64,000 nt of DNA, taken from Burkholderiales bacterium. Lineage in GTDB: Bacteria > Pseudomonadota > Gammaproteobacteria > Burkholderiales > Burkholderiaceae_C. Both the position numbers and the translations under genes were made by a program. Positions 57,495 to 64,000 of this stretch are shown here, one piece after another; position 1 is the stretch's first letter, and each line of letters opens with the position of its first letter. The notes beneath the pieces are model-generated. The model did not search any database. It had not been told where the DNA came from and worked only from the letters and a program-made list of their open reading frames with translations. The DNA lies in NCBI GenBank assembly GCA_028868825.1, contig JAGWTU010000001.1:124001-188000 (forward strand), read 5' to 3'.

Positions 57495-58646
57495 CTACAG
57501 CGCGTCGATGCGCTGCGGCGGGTAGCTGTCCCAGTTCAGGCAGCCCGGGCATTGCCAGAAATAGCGCTGCGCCTCGAAACCACAGGCGGCGCAGCGGTAG
57601 CGCTGCAGCGGCGCGGCGCTGCGCGCCACGGCCAGCCGCAGCGCGTCCCAGGCGGCTGGCGTGAGCGACTCGGGCGGCAGGGCCAGCAGGCGCTGCGCGC
57701 CGCTGAGTGTCGGGCGCTGCTGCAACTGGGCGATGCGGCGCGGGAGTTGCTGGTTGCCCGCGGCCGGCTCGAGCCGCTCGAGCGCCTGCAGCAGTTCGAG
57801 TGCCGGCAGTTCGGCCGCCGCCGACGCCAGCGCCTCATGCGCCTGCGTCGCGCGGCCGCAGCGCTGGGCGGCCTCGGCATAGGCATCGGCGACGAGCAGG
57901 AACGAGGCCGGGTGGCTGCGTCGCAGTTCGTCCCAGGCCGCGAGCGCGCCCGGGTCGTCACCCTGCGCGACGCAGCGCTGTCCGGCCAGCAGCAGCGGCC
58001 GCGCCGCCTGCGGTGCCGCGGTGCGGGCGCGCGCCAGCGCCGCATCGGCCTGCGCGCGGTCGCCGCGCGCGTCGGCGGTCTCGACGATCTCGCATTCGTA
58101 ATGCGCGATGCGCGAGGCGAACGAGGTGCCGTCGGCCGCTTCGAGCTCGCGCGCCGTGGCCGCGGCGCGCGCCCAGTCGCGCGAGCGCTCGAACAGCGAC
58201 AGCAGCGCCAGCCGCGCCTCGTGGTCGAAAGGCGTGCCCAGCAGCGCCTGCCAGGCCGCCTCGGCGCGGTCGAAGAGGCCGGCCTTGATGTAGTCCTGCG
58301 CCAGCGCGAGCTGGGCGCGATCATGGTCACCGGCCTTGAGGTCGGAGCGGCCGAGCAGATGCTCGTGCACGCGCACTGCGCGCTCGAACTCGCCGCGGCG
58401 GCGGAACAGGTTGCCGAGCGCGAAGTGCAGCTCGGTCGTGTCGGGATCGTTCTGCACGGCCTCGATGAAGGCGTCGATCGCCTTGTCCTGCTGTTCGTTG
58501 AGCAGCAGGTTCAGGCCCTTGAAGTAGGCGCGCGGCGCGTCCTCGTTCTCGCGCTTGAGCTGGCGCAGGTCGAAGCGCGAGGCCATCCAGCCCATCGCGA
58601 AGGCCAGCGGCAGGCCGATCAGCAGCCATTGGAAGGGGAATTCCAT
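57495..58646 (-). CDS. lapB: LPS assembly protein LapB
   Basis: LapB (YciM) is an inner-membrane TPR protein that regulates LPS synthesis together with FtsH by promoting LpxC degradation in E. coli. The 383-aa protein has an N-terminal TM helix (MEFPFQWLLIGLPLAFAMGW), followed by TPR repeats (about 50-330), and a C-terminal rubredoxin-like zinc motif (CAACGFEAQRYFWQCPGC). The start ATG 58646 was chosen because of the TM start; a longer in-frame extension on this strand lies in lapA. It is 7 bp after lapA. Confidence 0.95.
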   Translation of the reverse strand: MEFPFQWLLIGLPLAFAMGWMASRFDLRQLKRENEDAPRAYFKGLNLLLNEQQDKAIDAFIEAVQNDPDTTELHFALGNLFRRRGEFERAVRVHEHLLGRSDLKAGDHDRAQLALAQDYIKAGLFDRAEAAWQALLGTPFDHEARLALLSLFERSRDWARAAATARELEAADGTSFASRIAHYECEIVETADARGDRAQADAALARARTAAPQAARPLLLAGQRCVAQGDDPGALAAWDELRRSHPASFLLVADAYAEAAQRCGRATQAHEALASAAAELPALELLQALERLEPAAGNQQLPRRIAQLQQRPTLSGAQRLLALPPESLTPAAWDALRLAVARSAAPLQRYRCAACGFEAQRYFWQCPGCLNWDSYPPQRIDAL

Positions 58647-58653
58647 GGCCGGG

Positions 58654-58977
58654 TCAGACGGCGTCGCGGGGCGGGTGTTCGAGACCGAAGCCGGAGGGCT
58701 GGATGCTCGTCGGCGGCGCTGCGGCCGCCGGCGTCGCGGTCGGCGCCGGCGGCGCCTGGCGCTTGGCGAGGCGGCGGTGGCGCCACCAGGCCGGCACCAT
58801 CGCCAGCACGCCGATCGCGCAGCCGGCGGCGAAGGCCGCCAGCACGACGATGACCATCGGCGCATGCGATTCGAGGCCGAAGAACCAGCGTACCGTCACC
58901 GGGTCGCGGTTGTTGAGCGCGAACGCGAACAGCGTGAAGAAGACGAAGGCCCGGAAGAGCCAGACGAGGAAGCGCAT
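58654..58977 (-). CDS. lapA: LPS assembly protein LapA domain protein
   Basis: LapA (DUF1049) is a small inner-membrane protein with two TM helices that partners LapB. The 107-aa sequence shows MRFLVWLFRAFVFFTLFAFALNN, a short loop with DPVTVRWFFG, a second helix (MVIVVLAAFAAGCAIGVLA), and a Pro/Ala-rich tail. It lies between ihfB and lapB. An eight-base direct repeat (GACCGGTG twice) occurs just upstream in the ihfB-lapA gap. Confidence 0.9.
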   Translation of the reverse strand: MRFLVWLFRAFVFFTLFAFALNNRDPVTVRWFFGLESHAPMVIVVLAAFAAGCAIGVLAMVPAWWRHRRLAKRQAPPAPTATPAAAAPPTSIQPSGFGLEHPPRDAV

Positions 58978-59033
58978 CGGACGCCGATTCTAGTGACCGG
59001 TGGACCGGTGGACAGGCGCCCGGCGCGGCCCGA

Positions 59034-59336
59034 TCAGGCCAGCGGGTCGGCAGGCACCTGGGCGTCGACGGCTTCGCGCAGCGCCTTGCCCGGCTTGAAA
59101 TGGGGCACGAGCTTTTCGGAGATCACGACCTGCTCGCCGCTGCGCGGATTGCGTCCCAGGCGGGGCGGACGGCGGTTGATGCTGAAGCTGCCGAAGCCGC
59201 GGATCTCGATGCGGTGGCCGCGCGCGAGCGCATCGGACATCGCGTCGAGGATGGTCTTCACGGCGAACTCGGTGTCGCGCTGCGTGAGCTGCGTGAAGCG
59301 CTCGGCCAGACGGGTGACGAGATCGGATCGGGTCAT
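59034..59336 (-). CDS. ihfB: Integration host factor beta subunit
   Basis: IhfB pairs with IhfA to form a DNA-bending protein. The 100-aa protein has [14 protein letters not shown], the DNA-binding arm [20 protein letters not shown], and the terminal [14 protein letters not shown]. It follows rpsA with a terminator-like hairpin in between, as in many proteobacteria where ihfB is partly co-transcribed with rpsA. Confidence 0.96.
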   Translation of the reverse strand: MTRSDLVTRLAERFTQLTQRDTEFAVKTILDAMSDALARGHRIEIRGFGSFSINRRPPRLGRNPRSGEQVVISEKLVPHFKPGKALREAVDAQVPADPLA

Positions 59337-59353
59337 GGGCTGGGCTGAGGGGG

Positions 59354-59385
59354 AAAGCCCGCCGGGCGCTTGGCACCCGGCGGGC
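59354..59385 (-). terminator. Hairpin between rpsA and ihfB
   Basis: On the minus strand a perfect 10-bp stem GCCCGCCGGG/CCCGGCGGGC (59385-59376 with 59366-59357) is followed by TTT then CCCCC. It starts 16 bases after the rpsA stop and ends 18 bases before the ihfB start. It would limit ihfB expression from the rpsA promoter. Confidence 0.6.
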
Positions 59386-59400
59386 CTGGCCGCGGATCGA

Positions 59401-61116
59401 TTACTCGCGGTTGTCGAGCTTGGCGCGCAGCAGGGCGCCCAGGCTGGTCGTGCCGGCGTTCTCGCGCTCGTTGGTCTGCGAGAGCTTCTGCATGGCCTGC
59501 TGTTCGTCGGCGTTGTCCTTGGCCTTGATGCTGAGCTGGATCGAGCGCATCTTGCGGTCGACGTTGATCACCATCACGCTGACATCGTCGCCTTCCTTGA
59601 GCACGTTGCGCGCGTCCTCGACGCGGTCGCGGCTGATCTCGGAAGCACGCAGGTAGCCGGTGACGTCCTCGTTGAGCTGGATCTCGGCGCCGCGCGGGTC
59701 GACGCTCTTGACCTTGCCCGTGACGACCGCGCCGCGGTCGTTGAGGGTCGTGAAGCTGGTGAACGGATCGACGTCCAGCTGCTTGATGCCCAGGCTGATG
59801 CGCTCGCGCTCGACATCGATCGCCAGCACCAGGGCCTCGACTTCCTGGCCCTTCTTGTAGTTGCGCACGGCGCTTTCGCCCGGCTCGTGCCACGACAGGT
59901 CGGACAGGTGCACGAGGCCGTCGATGCCGGCGGTGAGGCCGACGAAGACGCCGAAGTCGGTGATCGACTTGACGGGACCCTTGACCTTGTCGCCGCGCTT
60001 GACGTTGGCGCTGAACTCTTCCCAGGGGTTGGCCTTGCACTGCTTCATGCCCAGGCTGATGCGGCGCTTGTCCTCGTCGATTTCGAGGACCATGACCTCG
60101 ACCTCTTCGCCCAAGGTGACGACCTTGGCGGGGGCGACGTTCTTGTTCGTCCAGTCCATTTCCGAGACGTGGACGAGGCCCTCGATGCCCGGCTCGATCT
60201 CGACGAACGCGCCGTAGTCGGCGATGTTCGTGATCTTGCCGAACAGGCGCGTGCCGTTCGGGTAGCGGCGCGAAACGCCATGCCACGGGTCGTCGCCGAG
60301 CTGCTTCAAGCCGAGGCTGACGCGGTTCTTCTCGGCGTCGAACTTCAGCACCTTGGCCGTCAGTTCCTGGCCGACGGTGACCACCTCGCTGGGGTGGCGC
60401 ACGCGGCGCCAGGCCATGTCGGTGATGTGCAGCAGGCCGTCGATGCCGCCGAGGTCGACGAAGGCGCCGTACTCGGTGATGTTCTTGACCACGCCCTGGA
60501 CGATGGCGCCTTCGCTCAGCGTCTCGAGCAGCTTGGCGCGTTCCTCGCCCATCGAAGCCTCGACGACGGCGCGGCGCGACAACACGACGTTGTTGCGCTT
60601 GCGGTCGAGCTTGATGACCTTGAACTCCATCGTCTTGCCCTCGAAGGGCGTCATGTCCTTGACCGGGCGCGTGTCGAGCAGCGAGCCGGGCAGGAAGGCA
60701 CGGATGCCGTTGACGAGGACGGTCAGGCCGCCCTTGACCTTGCCGCTGACGGTGCCGGTGACGAATTCGCCTGACTCGAGCGAGTTCTCGAGCGACATCC
60801 AGCTCGCCAGGCGCTTGGCCTTGTCGCGGCTGAGGATGGTGTCGCCGTAGCCGTTCTCGACGGCGTCGATGGCGACCGAGACGAAGTCGCCGACCTGGAC
60901 TTCGAGTTCGCCCTGGTCGTTCTTGAATTCCTCGATGGGGACGTAGCTCTCGCTCTTCAGGCCGGCGTTGACGACGACGTGGTTGAACTCGATGCGCACG
61001 ACTTCGGCGGAGATGACCTCGCCGACGCGCATGTCGTTGGACTTCAGCGATTCCTCGAACAGCGCGGCGAAATCGCTCGCGCCACCTGGCGCGGTGACGG
61101 TGGTGGTGACTGCCAT
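59401..61116 (-). CDS. rpsA: 30S ribosomal protein S1
   Basis: S1 binds mRNA and helps initiation on structured leaders. The 571-aa protein consists of six S1/OB repeats; [25 protein letters not shown] starts the first, and each shows the VxG.V..I.dfGaFV pattern such as [16 protein letters not shown] and [16 protein letters not shown]. It starts at ATG 61116 after a leader of about 160 nt that may carry autoregulation, as in E. coli. It is the gene after the aroA-cmk fusion. Repeats are complete. Confidence 0.98.
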   Translation of the reverse strand: MAVTTTVTAPGGASDFAALFEESLKSNDMRVGEVISAEVVRIEFNHVVVNAGLKSESYVPIEEFKNDQGELEVQVGDFVSVAIDAVENGYGDTILSRDKAKRLASWMSLENSLESGEFVTGTVSGKVKGGLTVLVNGIRAFLPGSLLDTRPVKDMTPFEGKTMEFKVIKLDRKRNNVVLSRRAVVEASMGEERAKLLETLSEGAIVQGVVKNITEYGAFVDLGGIDGLLHITDMAWRRVRHPSEVVTVGQELTAKVLKFDAEKNRVSLGLKQLGDDPWHGVSRRYPNGTRLFGKITNIADYGAFVEIEPGIEGLVHVSEMDWTNKNVAPAKVVTLGEEVEVMVLEIDEDKRRISLGMKQCKANPWEEFSANVKRGDKVKGPVKSITDFGVFVGLTAGIDGLVHLSDLSWHEPGESAVRNYKKGQEVEALVLAIDVERERISLGIKQLDVDPFTSFTTLNDRGAVVTGKVKSVDPRGAEIQLNEDVTGYLRASEISRDRVEDARNVLKEGDDVSVMVINVDRKMRSIQLSIKAKDNADEQQAMQKLSQTNERENAGTTSLGALLRAKLDNRE

Positions 61117-61278
61117 GGTTTTCCTGATGACCCGGAGGAGTTGTGCAGAGCCGGGCTTGCTTGCGGCGGGGGCCGCGGGTTGGGTTGAACACTCCAGGCA
61201 CCCCGGGGGTCATGCAGACCGCGGCGGGAGGGCACCTGGAACCTGGGGCCGATCATCCTTCGTTCCTGCGAACGAGCT

Positions 61279-63306
61279 TCAGAACGGCCTGCGCTGCTCC
61301 CACCAACCCAGCACCTGTTGCACCGAGTCTTCGATGCCCAAGTCCGAGTTGTCCAGCAGCAGCGCATCCTCGGCCGGCCGGCAGGGCGACACGCTGCGAT
61401 TCGCGTCGCGCGCATCCCGTGCCTCCAAGTCGGCTCGAAGGTCCTCGATCCTAGCTGAAATCCCTTTTGAAATCAACTGCTTATGGCGCCTTTCGGCGCG
61501 CGTCGCGGCGCTCGCGGTGAGGAACACCTTGAGCTCGGCGGCGGGGAAGATCACGGTGCCCATGTCGCGGCCGTCGGCGACCAAGCCCGGCGCGCGCCGG
61601 AACGCCAGCTGCAGGTCCTCGAGCGCCTTGCGCACGGCCGGCAATGCCGAGACGCGCGACGCCAGCAGCCCTGCCTGTTCGGTGCGCAATTCGGCGCTGA
61701 CCTCGCGCCCGCGCAGCCAGGTGCGGCTGCCGTCGGGGCCGTGGCCGAAGCGCAGGTCGAGCAGGCCCGCCAGGCGCGCGACGCCGGCCTCGTCGTCGGG
61801 CGTGACGCCGTCCCATTGCGACGCGAGGCCGGTGGCGCGGTACAGCGCGCCCGAGTCGAGCAGGTGGTAGCCGAGCGCATCGGCGACGGCCGCCGCCAGC
61901 GTGCCCTTGCCCGAGGCCGTGGGGCCGTCGATCGTCAGCACCGGCACCGCGCGCGGATCGGCCGTCGCGACGCCGAACAGCGCCTCGAAATAATCGGGGA
62001 AGGTCTTGCCGACGCAGCGCGGGTCGAGGATGCGCAGCGGCCGCCCCGGCGCCGCACCGGCCAGCGGGTTGAACGCGGCCAGCGACAGGCACATCGCCAT
62101 GCGGTGGTCGTCGTAGGTGCGGATCGTCGCCGACTGCCAGCTCGTGGGCGGCGTGACCTCGATGAAGTCGGGCCCCTCGACGACGCCGGCGCCGACCTTG
62201 CGCAGCTCCGCGGCCATCGCCGCGATGCGGTCGGTTTCCTTGACGCGCCAGCTCGCGATGCCCGTGAGCCGCGTCGGACCCTCGGCATACAGCGCCATCA
62301 CCGCCAGCGTCATCGCCGCGTCGGGAATGTGATTGCAGTCGAGCGCGATGCCCTGCAGCGGCCAGCGGCCGCGATGGACCTCGAGCCAGCCGGGTCCGCT
62401 GCGCACCTGCGCGCCCATCGCGACGGCGGCGTCGACGAAGCGGATGTCGCCCTGGATCGAATCGCTGCCCACGCCCTCGATGCGCAGCGGCGCACCGCCA
62501 TGCGCGGCGATGGCGCCGAGCGCGACGAAGTACGAGGCGGATGAGGCGTCGCCCTCGACATGGATCGCGCCCGGGCTCGTGAACGAGGCACCGCGGGCGA
62601 TCGTGAAGCGCTGCCAGCCCTCGCGCGCGACCGTGACGCCGAAGCGCTGCAGCAGGTTCAGCGTGATCTCGATATAGGGCTTGGAGATCAGCTCGCCGTC
62701 GACCTCGATGACGATGTCGCGCTCCTGCGCAACGAGCGGCAACGCCAGCAGCAGGGCGGTCAGGAACTGGCTCGAGACATCGCCGCGCACGCGGATCGGC
62801 CGCTCGGTCGCGAGGCGGCCGCCGGCCGTGCCCGACAGGCGCAGCGGCGGGTAGCCGGGCTGGCCGAGATCGTCGATGCGGCAGCCCAGCGGGCGCAGCG
62901 CGTCGACGAGGTCACCGATCGGGCGCTCGTGCATGCGCGCGACGCCCGCGAGTTCGAAGCGCCCGCCCTGCGTCGCCGCGAGCAGCGCCAGCGTCGCCGC
63001 CAGCGGTCGCATCGCGGTGCCGGCATTGCCGAGGAACAGTTTCGCCTCGTGCACCGCGAGGCGGCCCGCGATACCGGTGACGCGCAGCACGGCGCCGTCG
63101 CGCTCGAGCCCGCAACCGAGTTGCGCCAGCGCCGCCAGCATCACTTTCGTGTCGTCGCTGTCGAGCAGGTCGTGGACCTCGGTCGTGCCGCGGGCCATGC
63201 CGGCGAGCAGCAGCACGCGGTTGGAGATGCTCTTCGATCCGGGCAGGCGCACGGTGCCGGATGCGCCGACGAGGGGCGGCAGGTCGAGATGGGGGATGTC
63301 GTACAT
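61279..63306 (-). CDS. aroA-cmk: Fused 3-phosphoshikimate carboxyvinyltransferase / cytidylate kinase
   Basis: A single uninterrupted 675-aa frame joins EPSP synthase (AroA, about 1-445) to cytidylate kinase (Cmk, about 455-675). AroA shows [19 protein letters not shown], and [12 protein letters not shown]; Cmk shows the P-loop GPTASGKGT (461-469), [10 protein letters not shown], and [11 protein letters not shown]. AroA makes EPSP in the shikimate pathway and Cmk phosphorylates CMP. In most bacteria these are separate adjacent genes; the fusion is a known trait of many Burkholderiales. A GTG start inside the linker could also give a free Cmk. It lies between tyrA and rpsA. Confidence 0.95.
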   Translation of the reverse strand: MYDIPHLDLPPLVGASGTVRLPGSKSISNRVLLLAGMARGTTEVHDLLDSDDTKVMLAALAQLGCGLERDGAVLRVTGIAGRLAVHEAKLFLGNAGTAMRPLAATLALLAATQGGRFELAGVARMHERPIGDLVDALRPLGCRIDDLGQPGYPPLRLSGTAGGRLATERPIRVRGDVSSQFLTALLLALPLVAQERDIVIEVDGELISKPYIEITLNLLQRFGVTVAREGWQRFTIARGASFTSPGAIHVEGDASSASYFVALGAIAAHGGAPLRIEGVGSDSIQGDIRFVDAAVAMGAQVRSGPGWLEVHRGRWPLQGIALDCNHIPDAAMTLAVMALYAEGPTRLTGIASWRVKETDRIAAMAAELRKVGAGVVEGPDFIEVTPPTSWQSATIRTYDDHRMAMCLSLAAFNPLAGAAPGRPLRILDPRCVGKTFPDYFEALFGVATADPRAVPVLTIDGPTASGKGTLAAAVADALGYHLLDSGALYRATGLASQWDGVTPDDEAGVARLAGLLDLRFGHGPDGSRTWLRGREVSAELRTEQAGLLASRVSALPAVRKALEDLQLAFRRAPGLVADGRDMGTVIFPAAELKVFLTASAATRAERRHKQLISKGISARIEDLRADLEARDARDANRSVSPCRPAEDALLLDNSDLGIEDSVQQVLGWWEQRRPF

Positions 63307-63348
63307 CGAGGCGGCGGCGCCTGAACCAGAAAGGGGACGCAGCCGCGG

Positions 63349-64000
63349 TCAGGGCTTGCCGGCCGCGGGGAGGCGGGGGGTGCTCATCTGCCAGCCCGTG
63401 CGGCCTTCGGAAGGGCCGCGGATCAGGCCCTCGAGCGCGTCGGCGTTGCCTTCGCGCATCGCGTGCTCGATCGCGTCGAGCGCGTGGCGGAAACGCTGCG
63501 ACTGCTTGAGCACCTCCTCGCGATTGGCGGTGAGGATGTCGCGCCAGACATCGGGACTGCTGGCGGCGATGCGCGTGAAATCGCGGAAACCCGGTCCGGC
63601 GAGCGAGAGGTAGTCGCGCCCGGCGGGCTGGTTGGCGACGGCGCTGAAATAGGCGAAGGCGAGCAGGTGCGGCAGGTGGCTGACGGCGGCGAAAGCGGCG
63701 TCGTGGTTCTCGGGCGTCATCTTCAGCACCTGGGCGCCGATGGCCGACCAGACGTCGGTGGCCTTCTGCACCATCTCCGGCGCGGTCTGCGGCAGCGGCG
63801 TGAGGATGACCTGGCGACCGCTGTAGAGCGCGGCGTCGGCGTTCTGGATGCCCGAGACCTCCTTGCCCGCGATCGGGTGCGCGGGGACGAAGGAGGCGAT
63901 GCGCCCGCGCAGCACGCGGCGCGCGGCGTCGACGACGTCGCGCTTGGTGCTGCCGACGTCCATGAACAGCACGCCGGGTTCGACGAGATCGCGGATGTCC
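63349..64000 (-). CDS. tyrA: Prephenate dehydrogenase family protein, 3' part
   Basis: The gene is open at the window edge (upstream start outside). The visible part shows SFVPAHPIAGKEVSGI (the prephenate-binding GSH/PxHP region), the helical dimer domain with HDAAFAAVSHLPHLLAF, and RDFTRIAASSPDVWRDI, typical of TyrA. It converts prephenate to 4-hydroxyphenylpyruvate with NAD for tyrosine. Its place before aroA-cmk-rpsA is the usual proteobacterial order. Confidence 0.93.
   Translation of the reverse strand, partial: DIRDLVEPGVLFMDVGSTKRDVVDAARRVLRGRIASFVPAHPIAGKEVSGIQNADAALYSGRQVILTPLPQTAPEMVQKATDVWSAIGAQVLKMTPENHDAAFAAVSHLPHLLAFAYFSAVANQPAGRDYLSLAGPGFRDFTRIAASSPDVWRDILTANREEVLKQSQRFRHALDAIEHAMREGNADALEGLIRGPSEGRTGWQMSTPRLPAAGKP

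Overview
The window is a contiguous piece of chromosome from a high-GC betaproteobacterium of the order Burkholderiales. The gene order is typical of the Rubrivivax/Leptothrix/Ideonella/Methylibium group: carAB-greA, rlmE-ftsH-folP-glmM, pstSCAB-phoU-phoBR, rpmE-rho-trxA, dnaX-ybaB-recR, ileS-lspA, dnaE, rfaE-waa genes, lapAB-ihfB-rpsA-aroA/cmk-tyrA. Nearly all of it is core genome with uniformly high third-position GC. I see no prophage, insertion sequence, CRISPR array, tRNA or rRNA. The genus is inferred from synteny and protein features only.

Layout. 1-6043: pyrimidine/arginine precursor synthesis (carA 3' end, carB), greA, a small membrane protein, and yhbY divergent from rlmE. 6137-10364: ftsH, folP and glmM, with a possible heat-shock promoter before ftsH. 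10499-17198: the phosphate regulon pstSCAB-phoU-phoB-phoR behind a clear Pho box. 17226-21106 (minus): a membrane glycosyltransferase-like protein, rpmE2, rho and trxA. 21262-25396: two tandem kinase-plus-HDOD regulators, the first apparently a pseudokinase. 25440-25530 (minus): the 4.5S SRP RNA gene, not detectable as an ORF, beside a divergent PurM-family gene. 26728-29438: dnaX-ybaB-recR. 29460-35832: DUF2189, lspA, ileS, an outer-membrane MipA-type protein and ribF. 35919-38612: two glycosyltransferase-like genes and an rsuA-type pseudouridine synthase. 38613-43103 (minus): P1 (NylC-like) hydrolase, a PimC/PimD-like acyl-CoA dehydrogenase pair, a retropepsin-like protein and yajQ. 43154-52039: murB, an unusual zinc-ribbon/PEP-CTERM-like protein, an alpha/beta-hydrolase with a substituted nucleophile, dnaE, a small secreted protein, a patatin and a ComEA-like protein. 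52237-57476: LPS inner-core heptose synthesis and transfer (rfaE1, rfaE2, two GT9 enzymes, one GT4, DUF4254). 57495-64000 (minus): lapB, lapA, ihfB, rpsA, an aroA-cmk fusion and the tyrA 3' part.

How the genes work together. Several parts converge on the envelope: FtsH and LapB (control of LpxC in enterobacteria), heptose synthesis and transfer, GlmM and MurB for wall precursors, LspA for lipoproteins, and several glycosyltransferases. The pst-pho block is a complete phosphate sensing and uptake system. The window also holds a dense set of information-processing genes (dnaE, dnaX, recR, rho, greA, rpsA, ihfB, ileS, 4.5S RNA).

The most interesting points are: the tandem pseudokinase/kinase-HDOD pair linked by an eight-codon minigene; the covarying 4.5S RNA; a recurring promoter geometry in which a -10-like hexamer lies 6-8 nt before the start codon of genes without a Shine-Dalgarno, suggesting leaderless mRNAs; a repeat-like hairpin touching the ribF start codon; the hydrolase with Gly in place of its nucleophilic Ser; the divergent PurM-like enzyme; and the zinc-ribbon/PEP-CTERM-like protein.
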